A stretch of DNA of 64,000 nt from the NCBI GenBank assembly GCA_964020155.1, contig OZ026562.1, forward strand, positions 3,687,501-3,751,500, in the 5' to 3' direction. The notes below the pieces were generated by a model that was not told the origin of the DNA, did not search any database, and worked only from the letters and a program-made list of their open reading frames with translations. Positions 1 through 30,964 of this stretch are shown one piece after another; position 1 is the stretch's first letter; the number at the start of each line of letters is the position of its first letter. The position numbers and the translations under genes were made by a program. This DNA comes from Chondrilla cf. caribensis. Lineage: Eukaryota > Porifera > Demospongiae > Chondrillida > Chondrillidae.

Positions 1-815
1 CCAATTTCAAATTGGAGGCAAGAATGGGTTTGGACTAAGTAAGACAATAATAAGACTGAATTCAAGCTGATATCTTATTTGGACATGTCAATGATTGACC
101 ACTTTATAGTCAGCGTCACATCTGCACAATGTACTGAAATGTTACTGATTATGCTCAATTGTTTGCTTTTATGGATATGTCAGGGTCACCAATTAGTTGA
201 CCTGGATACATATAAGCCCAATTAATTTGGTGCCCCTAAACACCTTGAGATTCTCGTTCTAGGATCATGGGTGGCTTGATTAGTGACACCTCTACTTATT
301 AGTGTTTGGAGTGTTTTGTGGTCCCTCAAAATCTGTTGCAGCCATGTTGAATCAGTGACCTATTGAAACAAAGGTTTGGAAAGTGAACTTAACTTCAACA
401 GATAATTATCTTCTGGGTTATTTGTACCACCGTAAAGTACATACAGTACATATGGCGACTCCTTAGTCTTTGATCTGTGCCGCAACAATAATTGCAAATA
501 TACGGTCAAAATGGTCGTTTTCAACCATAACTTTGTGCAAATTAAAGTAATAGAATTGAGGGTGAAATGTATCATTGGATAGTGGTAGGCAAAATACATC
601 TCTGATCAAGATTTAAAAGAAATTGAGCATTTTTCATCATTGCCCCTAATCTAGTCCAAAATCAATTCACATTAATTTTGGCTGGCTGTCACAACACGAA
701 ACACATTACAACATGTACTGAACTTGTTGTTGACTTCGTGAGACCATGCATTGGGACCCTAAGGATATTGACAGTGATTGCTAATAACAAGAATTTTTTT
801 GTTCCACACCTTCAG
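1..815. other. Intron (or 5' flank) of gene A without recognisable features
   Basis: AT-rich DNA ending in a polypyrimidine tract and acceptor at 811-815. No copy of the TATA/leader cassette of genes B and C was seen here, so the leader exons of gene A should be further left. Confidence 0.5.
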
Positions 816-19745
<18,930 letters not shown>

Positions 19746-20043
19746 AGGTGTTCTCCTGTATGATGACATGATCAAATGTTTCAGTAGTAATAACAGTGAA
19801 CACTACAGTAATCTGCTGCAATTATATTATCATTATCGTAGAGCATAAATTTAATGCTATCAATTAAGTACATTACCCTGGATTGTATTATAATGCTATA
19901 TTTTGTACTGATCATGTTATCATTATCCAATTTAGTAATGTGTGAAATTAACCAGTTGTACATAATATATATATATATATATATACGACTATGCACAGAT
20001 AAAAATTGTAGATTAAATATATAACATATATACAGGTAACATG

Positions 20044-20049
20044 AATAAA
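20044..20049 (+). promoter_or_regulatory. Possible polyadenylation signal of gene A
   Basis: An AATAAA hexamer lies 299 bp after the gene A stop codon, just before the satellite repeats begin. Position is reasonable for a 3' UTR, but the hexamer is common in AT-rich DNA and no transcript evidence is available. Confidence 0.4.
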
Positions 20050-20059
20050 GAGACGAGAA

Positions 20060-20560
20060 TTAAAAAATATTAGCACCTCCGGATGTAGTTGGGTTTAAGG
20101 ATTACCTACAGAGACAAAAAGTGTTTCAAAAGGTAGTATAGGTCCACAGCTAGGTCTCCATAAAATATCATGTTGACACGCCCCCTCTCCCATGAGCTAT
20201 GCATAAAAGTGCTTAGCATTTTTGATCCTTTACCTTCCAGTACATTAAAAAATATTAAGCACCTCCGGGTGTAGTTAGGGTTAGGAACTATCTATGAAGA
20301 TGAGAATTATTTCATAAGGCAGAATAGATCCACAGCTAGGTCTCCATAAAATATCATGCTGACACACCCCCTCTTTCATGAGCTATGCAAAAAGGTGCTT
20401 AGCGTTTTAGATCCTATACCTTCCCATACGTACATTGAAAACTATTAAGCACCTCTGGAATTTAGTAAGGGTTAGGGACCACCTATAGAGATGAGAATTA
20501 TTTCAAAAGTCAGTATACGTCCACAGCTAGGTTACCCCAAAAATGATACTTTTAATCACA
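20060..20560. repeat. Satellite 1 (about 185-bp unit), first array
   Basis: Tandem units marked by AAGCACCTCCGG.TGTAGTTAGGGTTA, then CAGCTAGGTCTCCATAAAATATCA, then CATGAGCTATGCAAAAAGGTGC. Unit starts near 20075, 20268 and 20447 give about 180-190 bp spacing. Confidence 0.8.
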
Positions 20561-21480
20561 GATCAAAATTTGCCCTGATGTCCATATGGCACATAATATT
20601 GCATAATACTGCATATTCTCATATGTACATTCTAATAAACGTGCATTACGTCTTGTAGTGATCTCTCAGGTAATTTCCCATTCCGTTGCTGGTAACCAGG
20701 GGCTGCCCAGTGTCAATTCCAAACACACCAACATAATTTTGTATGCATACACACCATCCTGAGTGTGGTATAGACCTGGTGGTGACTAGCCAAAAATGGC
20801 AATTTTTCTTCTTGTCACTGCAGCCTCTCCTGTGTACACATGATGCATCACAGCACAAATGCATTAGCACAGACACACTCCTGGGACTAGTACGGCCCTT
20901 TTGATAACAAAAATGATACGTTTTGAGGCAGACCAAAAATTCTCCCTGATGTCCATATGGCACATATAATATTGCATATACTTTTGTATGTACATTCCAG
21001 TATAAGTGTAATACGCCTTGTGGTGATCACTCGAGGAATTTCCCATTCTGTAACTGGTCACCAGGGGCTATCCAATGTCCATACCAAACACACCAACATA
21101 ATTTCGGATGCACACACACCATCCTGAGTGTGGTATAGGCCTGCTGGTGACAAGCAAGAAATGTCAATTTTTCTTGTCATGACAGCCTCTCCTGTGTGCA
21201 CGTGATGCATCATAGCACAAATACGAATGCACGGACACACTCCTGGAACTAGTACGGTCCTTCTGATATCAAAAATGATACGTTTTGTCGTGGATCAAAA
21301 ATTCTCCCATCCATGTCCATATGGCACATATAATATTGCATATACTTTTGTATGTACAAGCCGATATAAGTATAATACGCCTTGTGTGGGGTGATCTCTC
21401 AAGTAATTTCCCATTCCATTGCTGGTCACCAGGGGCTGCCCAGTGTCCAAGCCAAACACACCAACACAAGCCCCCTCTCC
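20560..21480. repeat. Satellite 2 (about 360-bp unit)
   Basis: Two full and one partial unit, each with AATTTCCCATTC, CACCAGGGGCT, AACACACCAACA, ACCATCCTGAGTGTGGTATA and CATATGGCACATA. Matching points near 20652, 21017 and 21381 give a period of about 364 bp. It sits between two arrays of satellite 1. Confidence 0.8.
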
Positions 21481-21499
21481 CATGAGATATGCAAAAGGT

Positions 21500-22310
21500 G
21501 CTTGGCATTTTAGATCATACATACGTAAACCTTCCCATACATCAAAAAAATATTAAGCACCTCCAGACGTAGTTAGAGTTAGGGACTACCTACGGAGATG
21601 AAAATTGTTCCATAAGTTAGTATACGTCCACAGCTATATGTCTCCATAAAATATGATGTTGACACACTCCCTCTCCCATGAGCTATGCAAAAAGGTGCTT
21701 AATGTTTTTTGATCCTATATCTTCCCATATATTAAAAAATATTGTGTTGTTGGGTTAGGGACCACCTACAGAGACGACAATTGTTTAATAAGTTAGTTTG
21801 GGTCCACAGCTATGTCTCAAATAAAATATTATGTTGATATACCCCTTCTCCCATGAGCTACACAAAAAGGTGCTAAGCGTTTGAGATCCTACGTATACCT
21901 TTCCATACATTATAAATATATTAAGCACCTCCAGATGTAGTTAGGGTTAGGGACTACCTACGGAGATGAAAATTCTTTCATAAATTAGTATGCGTCCATA
22001 GTTAATTCTCCATAAAATATCATGTTGACACTCCCCCTCTCTCATGAGCTACACAAAAGGTGCTTAACGTTTTTTGATCCTATACCTTCCCATACATTAA
22101 AATAATATTGTAAGCACCTCTGAATGTAGTTAGGCTTAGGGACTACCTACGGAGATGAAAATTGTTTCATAAGGTAGTATAGGTCCACAGCTAGGTCTCC
22201 ATAAAATATCATGTTGACACGCCCTCTCACCCATGACCCATCAAAATGGTGCTTAGCGTTTTTTGATCCTATACCTTCCCATACATTAAGTGTTACATAA
22301 TTCAATTCAA
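21500..22310. repeat. Satellite 1, second array
   Basis: About four more 185-bp units with the AAGCACCTCC.GA.GTAGTTAGG and CATGAGCTA motifs, at 21540, ~21735 (deleted), 21927 and 22113. Confidence 0.8.
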
Positions 22311-22829
22311 ACCTCCAGCTAGGTCTGGAACAAATACAGCCACTCTGCCACAAGCTACACTATATATGTAATTATGATTGTTTAACAAAATAAAACAAAA
22401 TGAGCAAAACCTAGGTACAGTTATTTGACCGTGATAGAATATCGAAATCATTATGACAAATGGTAGACTGTGTAGAAATAATGGGGGATGGTGTGGAATA
22501 TAAGATGACAGTGAACAGATAAATGAGAAAATGTTAAATAAATCAACATTGATATCTAATATCATCATAGTTGTAAATTTAATCAACATACACGCATGTA
22601 CACAGGGCTGTTTGAAATTGAAACATACATACATACAGTACACATGTTTGCACTCAGTCTGTACAATGTGTTTGCATGCTTGCATGTTGAACACACTGAA
22701 TTTCCATGAAAAATTCCCATATTAATGCTCATAATAATATCTTGCAACCTGAAACTTGCACATTGTCCACTTTGTTACCAAATCGTCTTCATTCATACAA
22801 CATATTAGTCAGACTCAGAAGTTTTCTGT

Positions 22830-22936
22830 CATTATTTCCAGAGGTTCTACATAGATTAGTGATATCAACTGCTCCCTACAATGAGTGGAATGGTCAAGGA
22901 TGTAGTACACATTTCTTATATTGACATGTCAGGTGG

Positions 22937-23011
<75 letters not shown>

Positions 23012-23030
23012 CACACATGCGCGCATTCAC
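22830..23030. repeat. CA-centred composite repeat, copy 1
   Basis: Left flank GATATCAACTGCTCCCTACA then AGTGGAATGGTCAAGGATGT and ACATGTCAGG, followed by about 70 bp of CA. The same left flank precedes CA tracts at 28308, 29555 and 49195. Confidence 0.8.
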
Positions 23031-23918
23031 ACACACGCAGACACCATGTATACAAACTATACGGTGCTCACACACATGTACTGCAACATACACATACACT
23101 TGATACTCACACCCATACAAGTGAAAGTACGTACATACATATGACTTCATCCACATACATACCTAACTGCACTAATGGAGAGATAGAATACTTACATATA
23201 CTGAGGGTATACGCTTACATACAGTATGTACGTAGATAACTAATATGTGTATGCAGATCTGAATGCTCACGCAGCTTGTTGAGAAGGTGTCTTTCCTGGA
23301 ATACACTTCAACACATCAGACAGGAGTGCTGCTTGCTCTTTCACTGGCAGTCTCTTGTAGCCCATTGACAACAACTGAATATTTTATATACCTACATTGT
23401 ATGTAAATATATAGCAGTGCATGTAAACAAGCAAACACAGCCATACTATATATACGGCACACAACAATCTATAGATCTGTAGACATGTGAACATGCTTAT
23501 ACTGCATATGTAGCTACTATTGTTTGGGATCAGCTGTAATTTTCGAAATCGACTATCAGTGTACAGTAACCAATTGATTAAATGATTAATCCCTGGCAGT
23601 ACTTATGTGAATGTAAGCAGAAATCAGTTAGAAATTAGAAATTAGAAATTAACTAACTAGCTAGAGTACTAGGTATTGTGAGGGTTAAAGGTGTTTTAAA
23701 GTATGCAAAATGAGATCTTTATATTACACTATTGTATGTGTGTGCACAGTTCGGCTGCTCACAATGGTAGCTTGTTTTGTTGATGGGTTTTGACACTGAG
23801 TGAGCAACACGTTAACTGGAAGGAGAATAAAGAAGAACAAGTCCTAGATTACTTTGGATTTACGTATCTACATTAATTTTACGTAATTCAGTAAAGCATT
23901 ATTTTACCATCTTTCTAG
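23031..23918. other. Spacer without recognisable gene
   Basis: AT-rich DNA after a CA tract. I see no coding exon until the EGF-like exon at 23919. Confidence 0.5.
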
Positions 23919-24185
23919 TATTCTGTGAACCAGCATGTAAAAATGGAGCTTGTGTTGACAATGTATGCTCTTGCTCTGAGGGATACATAGAAGCACAATG
24001 CAATCAGATTGGTAAGAGTTGGACCTTTTTATAGTAATTTGTTTCATTCCGCCTTCAATGTTCTCATTCCTCAATTTTCATTTTAACTGTACGTAGTGTA
24101 TCAGGACTGTGACGAGAATCCCTGTCTTAATGGAGGGGAATGTAGGCTACATGCTAGGTCTTACACCTGCACTTGCTCCGAACCA

Positions 24186-24378
24186 TTTTTGAACATTTCT
24201 GTCAAGATAGAAGTTTGCATAATTTAAAATGTTGAATTGTGCACTGCATAATTGTGACCTTTGTTTGATAAACCTTTGGGTTTTGGGAGCATTTAGAAAA
24301 GCGGTTTCATTAGTCTTCTTCATTGTCTTCCTGAACATCTTGACCCTAAGGTTCGTCATCGGAATCGAAATGTTCAAG
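24186..24378. repeat. Possible small inverted-repeat insertion in the EGF remnant
   Basis: TTGAACATTTC near 24188 is repeated in inverted form as GAAATGTTCAA near 24368, bounding about 190 bp exactly where EGF homology is lost. Short arms, so a MITE-like origin is only suggested. Confidence 0.3.
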
Positions 24379-24865
24379 AAGAAAATGAATAAGACAGATT
24401 AAAATGCACTTCCAAATGCTTCCAGACAGCCAAAAAGGTTATAAAACAAAAGATAAGTTGAATGCAGCAAGAAATCCTCATTGTGTTGCATAATTTGTGT
24501 GCAATGTACACACATACATACGTACATACGTACATACTCTAGCTATACTGATTCTTCTCAATGCATTCTTCTCAGCCCAATCTATTGTCGGTGTCCTGGC
24601 TGGAGTAATCGTGTCTATAATTGGGTTATTCTGATCATCCTGGTGACTCTAACTGTTTGCTTCGTGTGCATCAAGAAGAAAAAGTACAGAATTTAGTTAT
24701 GTATGAATATTATGTATAGTATTACAAAGAGCATGACCAGAAAATTCACCATACATACAGCATATCTTGTATATGTGCCTCTGCTGGTAGTTTTCTCAGG
24801 CAGTAGTGTATTATCTTTAAATTAAATTCTATATTATCTTATGTAGTAATTCATAATATCTGGTA

Positions 24866-25325
24866 CAGTGAATTCTCGTTAATCCGCCACTGGTTTAATC
24901 TGCCATATTATTTTGAAACGAATTCGCTTCTATGGCTACACTATATAATATACATAATCCGCCATCTTACAATTTCGCCATCCGCCATTCTTCTGTGTAC
25001 CAATTTGCACTTTTGTATGGATTTCAGTTACAGATAATCTGCCAATTTTTAAGAAGTTGTTTTGCTGTTGAGCAAAATAGCAGCAAAGCGTTCTAAAATT
25101 GACCTTACAATGAAGCAGAAGAAGTACGTAGATTTCCAAATGCAGAAAGAGGAATCCGACGACAACGTAAAAATACTCACAGACTGCTTCTCGAAGACGC
25201 GGAACGCACAGATTGCACGAAAAATGGTAGGAGACATCTTGAAGAAGATCTGTATATTCCGTCATATCATTAATTTGCCAAAATTTCACCTGAACCAATT
25301 GCGGCGGATTAACGAGAATTCACTG
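24866..25325 (+). mobile_element. Tigger/pogo-like element with transposase N-terminal remnant
   Basis: Inverted ends CAGTGAATTCTCGTTAATCC (24866) and its complement ending at 25325, each flanked by TA, 460 bp in all. The CTCGTTAATCCG block is typical of Tigger/pogo ends. Inside, on the plus strand, is a remnant with AKRSKIDLTMKQKKYV, like the N-terminal CENP-B/pogo helix-turn-helix region. No DDE domain remains. A 166-bp relative with similar ends is in gene B at 45093-45258. Confidence 0.7.
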
Positions 25326-25719
25326 TAATACGATTATATTGATGATATTCAACCTATTCACATACACACACGCATACCACACTTGCAACAGTATTGCATC
25401 TTTAAGCATTGATTAATATGATGTGTCCCTCTTATCATAGAGCAAAAATTAAGGTAACGAAAGATATACCAAAAGGTGCTGAAAACTCACAAAGAAGCCA
25501 GCCATCTGCCTTGGTTATGGAGAACTACACCTAGAGGTATTCTGATCCCTGTGATGTGACATGGTCAATTGTTATAGTAGTAATAAGAGGAACATTACTA
25601 TGTAATCTGCTGCAATTATATAATATCTATTCAATATAGCACTCCTATTGCATGTGCATTCATACGCAATATTATACATGTAATAACATTATATATAAAA
25701 ATATGGTTGTAAACTACAT

Positions 25720-26390
25720 ACATTGAAAAAATAATAAGCACCTCTGAATGTACATATAGCTGGGGTTGCAGGCCACCTATAGAGATGGAAATTGTTTCAT
25801 AAGTTAGTTCACATCCCCAGCTAGATCTGGTATAAATATCAAGTTGACACGCCCACTTTCCCATAAGATATTCAAAAATGTGCTTAGCATTTTCTCTCCT
25901 ACATATACTCTCCTATACATTGAAAAATGATAAGCTCCTCCGAATGTAGCTGGAGTTACAGGCCACCTATTGAGGTGAGGATTGCTTTCGAAGTTAGTTC
26001 ACACCCCCAGCTAGGTTTGGATAAACTATCAAGTTCATATGCCCCCTCCCTCATGAGCTATGTAAAAAGGTGCTTAGCGTTTTCTCTCCCATACTATCCT
26101 ATACATTGAAAAAATATTAAGCATCAGCAAATGTAGCTGGAGTTATGGGTTAGCTGCGGAGATGGGAATTGTGTCATAAGTTAGTTCACGTCAACAGCTA
26201 GGTCTGGTAAAAATATCAGGTTGACACACCCACCTTCCCATGAGTTATTCAAAATGGTGCTTAGGGTTTTCTTTCCTATAGTATCCCATACATTGAAAAA
26301 AATATTAAGCGCCTCCGAAAGAAGCTAGGGTTACAGGTTAGCTACAGAGATGGGAATTGTTTCATAAGTTAGTCCAAGTGCTTCAATGAT
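25720..26390. repeat. Satellite 1, third array (diverged)
   Basis: Units with AAGCACCTCTGAATGTA, AGCTGGGGTT, GGCCACCTAT, GGTTGACACGCCCACTTTCC and GTGCTTAGCATTTTCTCTCC. The array follows directly after the third gene-end remnant. Confidence 0.75.
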
Positions 26391-26780
26391 TACACTCTAC
26401 ATGTAAGGGGATACATTCCCTATTTCATTCCCATAGTCTGTAATTAGCCCACACAATTTGTATTGGAGGAACTGGGATTTCAGTGAATGATGATGATGAC
26501 CAAATCAATTTATTGAATCAATCATTACATGCCCAAATAAGGCACATTGCCTAATAACCTGCATGGTCATAATCATGTCCTTAGCACAAATACCTCAACT
26601 ATTACTACAGGAAGAGGGGTACATTCCATACTTCACACCCATACGTATGGTCATTTCAAGCCAATTTCATGACAACATCAAGAGAAAGAAGAACCACAAA
26701 ATGGAACCAGAAAACAAGCATAAAGGAGAAGTGGAAGGGTGAACTAAAAACACAATGTACTTCTTATATTTGCCCTTTAA
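26390..26780. repeat. CA-composite right-flank repeats
   Basis: Contains GGGGATACATTCCCTATTTC, TAGCCCACACAATTTGTATT and ACATGCCCAAATAAGGCACA, the right half of the CA-centred composite also found at 28600, 30650, 32700, 49500 and 50930. Confidence 0.7.
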
Positions 26781-26784
26781 TATT

Positions 26785-27340
26785 GACATGCCCCCTTTCC
26801 CATGAGCTATTCAAGAGGTGCTTAGCGTTTTCTCTCCTATACTCTCCCATACATTGAAAGAATATTAAGCACCTCCGAATATAGCTGGGGTTGCGGGCCA
26901 CCTATTGAGATGGAAATTGTTTTATAACTTGTTTCACGTCCCCAGCTATATAGGTCAGGTTATAGTATCTGGTTGACATGCCCACTTTCCCATGACTATT
27001 AAAAAAGTGGTTGGCATTTTCTTTCCTATACTATCCCATACATTGAAAAATACCAAGCACCTCGGAATGTAGCTAGGGTTACCAGTTAGCTAACAATATC
27101 AGGTTGACATACCCACTTTCCCATGAGCTACTTAAAGGGTGCTTAGTATTTTCTCTCCTATACAAAATATACTCTTCCATACATTGAAAGCAATTACAGG
27201 CCACCTATTGAGATGGGAATTGTTTCATAAGTTACCTCATGTCCCCAGCTAGGTTTGGTAAGAATATCAGGTTGACAACCCACTTTCCCATGAGCTTTAT
27301 TCAAAAGGTGCTTATAGCGTTTCTCTCCTATACACTACAA
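26785..27340. repeat. Satellite 1, fourth array
   Basis: Three to four decayed units with CATGAGCTATTCAAGAGGTG and AAGCACCTCCGAATATAGCT. Confidence 0.75.
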
Positions 27341-27679
27341 TATGTCTATATGTATGTATATTATATATAATTTATGTATGTGTACATATATAGATGAATG
27401 CAGAGCATTATCAGGAGGGCCTGCGGTACATGTAAATATGTCCATAGGTGCGTTTGACCCCGATTGGTTGACATTTTCAATTTTTAAAAAATTGTACACT
27501 TGACAAAATGTCTACCATGGGGTGACGTAAGCACATAGTTTCACATAGCCATGTACATAGAGCACCACTGATTGCATAATAATGTTTCTGTAAATAATAT
27601 CTTATTCAGTACAAGAGTGTGAGGGGCTTTGGGAACCACCACTGGTCTGCCATGTAATGATAAGTGATTTCTGCAATTG

Positions 27680-28110
27680 TTGAATAATCCAGTTGTACAT
27701 ACATGTGTTCAACCTTAAGTGTGTGACCTTTTCTTTTTTCAAATTACAAACAGGGTCCAGGGTATATAATATGCCTCATTATAATGAAATGACAGTGTGC
27801 TGGATTGATTGAGATGCTATATACACAATAAAACTGCAATACTGAATAGTATTGCAATTGCTGATTGAGTATCTCAAAATTGCAGTATGCTGGTCCAACT
27901 TCAAGCCCAATATCATGTACTGACTGTTCCAAATGCCAGCCGAATATGAGTCAATGTTGTCGTAGTTGATGATTGTTTTCATAACAAAACCTAGCTATTT
28001 CACCGAGACGGATTAGCCAAATCCTTAAGGCAAACGACTACATGTGTAGAAATGATGATGGAAGGTGTGGAAAATAAGGTGACAGTAAACAGATAAATGA
28101 GAAAATGTAA
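27680..28110. repeat. Block paralogous to the 3' flank of gene B
   Basis: From a truncated SINE end (ATGTGTTCAACCTTAAGTGT) through ACACAATAAAACTGCAATAC and GATTGTTTTCATAACAAAAC, the order matches 48350-48760 downstream of gene B. This supports the third gene-end remnant having been duplicated with its 3' flank. Confidence 0.6.
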
Positions 28111-28189
28111 AATAAATGAACATTGAAATCTATTATCGTCATAGTTTATAATATTATCTTCCAATCTGTATTCCGAATCAGACAATCCC

Positions 28190-28307
28190 TGTTGATCACC
28201 AATTCCAGAGGTTCTCCATAGATTAGTGATATCAACTGCTCCCTACAATTAGTGGAATGGTCAAGGATGTAGTGCACATTTCTTATTATTATTAACATGT
28301 CAGGTTG

Positions 28308-28367
<60 letters not shown>

Positions 28368-28438
28368 GCACGCACGCACGCACAATACATACACACATAC
28401 GTGCAACACACACACACACACAGACACACACACACACA

Positions 28439-28476
<38 letters not shown>

Positions 28477-28800
28477 CGCGCATGCACACACACACAATAC
28501 ATACATATAATACACATACGTATGTGCAACACACATACACATACATCTTATGAATTTGTGCAATGTTGCTGTACCAGGTTGTCCTTAGCAGAAGTGTCTC
28601 AACTATTACATCCTACATGTAGGGGGATACATTCCTTACTTCATTCCCATAGTCTGCAATCAGCCCACACAAATATTATTGAAGGAACTGGAGTACAGTG
28701 AATAATGATGCTTACCAAATCAATCTATTGCATCAATCATTACATGCCCAAATAAAGGCACATTGCCTAATAACCTGCATGGTCATAATCATGAGGAAAG
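28190..28800. repeat. CA-centred composite repeat, copy 2 (most complete)
   Basis: Left flank AGTGGAATGGTCAAGGATGT at 28251, CA/CG/CA tract about 28308-28500, then right flank CATCTTATGAATTTGTGCAA at 28545 through GCACATTGCCTAATAACCTG. Confidence 0.8.
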
Positions 28801-28964
28801 GTACACACCATACATTTTAAAAAAGTGTGCATTTTTGGTACTAGGCTGTCCTTAGCACAAATATCTCACCTATTACTACAGGAAGAGGGGTACATTCCAT
28901 ACTTCACACCCGTACGTATGGTGAAGCCAATTTCATGACGACATGAAGAGGAAGAGCCTCTCAG

Positions 28965-29320
28965 ACTCTCCAATACATTGAAAAAGTAATAAGTACCTCT
29001 GAATGTAGCTGGGGTTACCAGCTACCTATTGAGATGGGAATTGTTGTATAGGTTAGTTCACATCTTCAGTTAGTTCTGATAAAAATATCAAGTTTACACA
29101 CACCTCCCCCCCCCCCCCATGAATTATGCAATAAGGTGCTTAGCACTTGTTCTCTTATACACTCCCATACACTGAAAAGATATTAGGCACCTCCGAATGT
29201 AGCTGGGGTTGCAGGTCACCTATTGAGATGGGAATTGTTTCATCAGTTTGTTCACGTCCCCAACTATGTCTGGTAAAAATATCAGGTTGACACACCCACA
29301 AATGATGATGGATGGTGTGG
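28965..29320. repeat. Satellite 1, fifth array
   Basis: Two units (CTCTGAATGTAGCTGGGGTT and CTCCGAATGTAGCTGGGGTT), about 190 bp apart, with a C-tract at 29106-29119. Confidence 0.75.
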
Positions 29321-29419
29321 AATATATAAAATGACAGTGATAAGATAAATGAGCGAATGTAAAATAAATCAACATTGATATGTATTATCTTCCAATCTGT
29401 ATTCTGAATCAGACATTCC

Positions 29420-29555
29420 CTGTCAATCACCAATTCCAGAGGTTGTACATAGATTAGTGATATCAACTACTATCTACAATTAGTGGAATGGTCAAGGATG
29501 TAGTGTACATCTCCCACGTATATTAACATGTCAGTTTGTCATACGCACACGCACA

Positions 29556-29618
<63 letters not shown>

Positions 29619-29695
29619 CCACACACATACACACACGTGCGCACAGACACACACGTGCACGCACGCACACACATCATACATACACACACATACGT
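29420..29695. repeat. CA-centred composite repeat, copy 3, left half
   Basis: Same left flank and CA tract as copy 2, cut at 29695 by a transposon; the right half resumes at about 30545. Confidence 0.75.
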
Positions 29696-29916
29696 AGTCT
29701 TGCGTAGCCCAGACCCGCTTCTCACATCCATTTTTATAATTATGACATCATGCGGTCGGTGAGAAGGGGTCTGGTCAACAACCCGTACCGATTTCGTTTC
29801 AGCCCCACGAAACGTGGGGCTAATCAATATGCGGTTTCTATGGCAATAATTAAATTCATTGCTATAACGCGTTAGTAACGTGAAATGGAAGGAAGCATTC
29901 AGTTGAGCAATAGGAG

Positions 29917-30055
29917 ATGGGCAAAACCGATACCACGCGTGTTTTCTTCGAAGTCGCCGGTATACTTGGCCCGAAGGAGTTCAAAAAACAAGTAGAAGCC
30001 ATAATATCTATTTTGAACTGGAATGACACCTCCGTATCTTTATCTTTAGCGACAG
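29917..30055 (+). CDS. Coding-like first exon inside the MULE-like element
   Basis: ATG at 29917 opens 46 codons (MGKTDTTRVFFEVAGILGPK, later SILNWNDTSVSLSLA) ending at a GTACGG donor, phase 1. Composition is unlike the surrounding repeats. I do not recognise it: it could be part of a transposon protein or a captured host exon. Confidence 0.35.
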
Positions 30056-30112
30056 GTACGGTAAACCTGCTATTTACGTGACCCTTTCTTCGACACGAAA
30101 TATGAGGGTGTC

Positions 30113-30304
30113 TTACAGAACGTGGAGTCTTTCTAACTTCGTCAAATCACACTGGCAACTGTAGCAAAGCCAGGCGTCGTCTTTCCACAAAATTTCGCAA
30201 ACGTTTTGAACGGAATTTAGAAGGTTATCCAACATTTTTCTTTTCCCATACATGCAATGTACATGCAATCTTGTGTAACCTTTTGTTTTTCTTTTCATTC
30301 CCAC
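30113..30304 (-). CDS. Coding-like fragment inside the MULE-like element, minus strand
   Basis: Sixty-three codons with a C-terminal DDAWLCYSCQCDLTKLERL, which looks like half of a zinc-binding Cys motif next to Trp/Leu. Family unknown and the frame has no clear splice context. Confidence 0.25.
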   Translation of the reverse strand: MGMKRKTKGYTRLHVHCMYGKRKMLDNLLNSVQNVCEILWKDDAWLCYSCQCDLTKLERLHVL

Positions 30305-30544
30305 TGGATTTCAGATTTCAGGTTACAGAAGCAACAATCAATCAAAACCGTTGCTGATATGACACATCGACTGCGGATAGATTCGGATAGGTTATGTACG
30401 CGATAATTTGCGTTCCTGTGGTTTAACACCTTGATGCCTGAAACGAAATCGGTACGGGCTGTTGACCAGACCCCTTCTCGCTGACCGCATGACGTCATAA
30501 TTATAAAAATGGAGGCGAGAAGCGGGTCTGGGCTACACGAGACT

Positions 30545-30960
30545 AACACATACGTACAACACACACATACACATACATCTTATGAATTTGTGCAATGTCG
30601 CTGTACCAGGTTGTCCTTAGCAGAAGTGTCTCAACTATTACATCCTACGTGTAGGGGGATACATTCCCTACTTCATTCCCATAGTCTGTAATTATGAGGA
30701 ACGGTACAGACTAAACGTTTCGAAAATGTGTGGATTTTTTGTACTAGGCTGTCCTTAGCACAAATACCTCAACTATTACTACAGGAAGAGGGGTACATTC
30801 CATACTTCACACCCATACATATGGTCATTTGAAGCCAATTTCATGACAACATGAAGAGGAAGAAGAGCCACAAAATGGAACCAGAAAACAAGCATAAAGG
30901 AGAAGTGGAAGGGTAAACCAAAGGCACAATGTACTTCACATGTTTGCCCTATAAACAAGT
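30545..30960. repeat. CA-centred composite repeat, copy 3, right half, and a related unit
   Basis: CATCTTATGAATTTGTGCAA at 30575 and TACATCCTACGTGTAGGGGG resume the composite after the transposon; 30740-30930 matches 26590-26780 (ACATTCCATACTTCACACCC, ATGACAACATGAAGAGGAAG). Confidence 0.7.
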
Positions 30961-30964
30961 TGGA

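Larger units (their letters stand above)
23919..25533 (+). pseudogene. Degenerate third gene end: EGF-EGF-TM-tail remnant
   Basis: Four exon-like pieces on the plus strand. 23919-24011 codes for an EGF-like unit (CEPACKNGACVDNVCSC) with acceptor and GTAAGA donor, phase 1. 24097-24180 is a second EGF (CDENPCLNGGECRLH) that loses its last Cys and runs into a probable small insertion and a stop. 24576-24696 codes for a membrane span that needs a frame change near 24620-24632 (SIVGVLAGVIVSIIG, then ILIILVTLTVCFVC and KKKK). 25441-25533 matches the tail exons of A and B (IPKGAEN to VMENYT). Flanking sequence after the tail resembles that after A and B. I read it as a decayed third copy, though a short working gene or alternative 3' end is not excluded. 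Confidence 0.6.
29696..30544. mobile_element. MULE-like element with ~105-bp inverted ends
   Basis: The first about 105 bp (from AGTCTTGCGTAGCCCAGACC to CCGTACCGATTTCGTTTCAG) return inverted at 30438-30544 with few mismatches. The flanks carry ACACATACGT on both sides, fitting a 9-10 bp target duplication. Long ends and that duplication size are characteristic of Mutator-like elements. It interrupts a CA-composite repeat whose intact copy is at 28190-28800. No full transposase was seen; the interior carries coding-like pieces on both strands. Confidence 0.65.

Noticed and set aside
1..815. Start of gene A in the first 815 bp
   Set aside because: No TATA/leader cassette like that of B or C is seen, and the first exon starts in phase 1 after an acceptor.
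20646..21522. Several minus-strand open frames in the 20.6-21.5 kb region
   Set aside because: They are repeated with the 360-bp satellite unit, so they are satellite by-products.
20060..22310. CRISPR-like array
   Set aside because: Units are 185-360 bp with no short constant repeat and unique spacers, and the DNA is eukaryotic.
24147..24377. Minus-strand 76-residue open frame
   Set aside because: It spans the EGF relic and a probable small inverted-repeat insertion; no recognisable motif.
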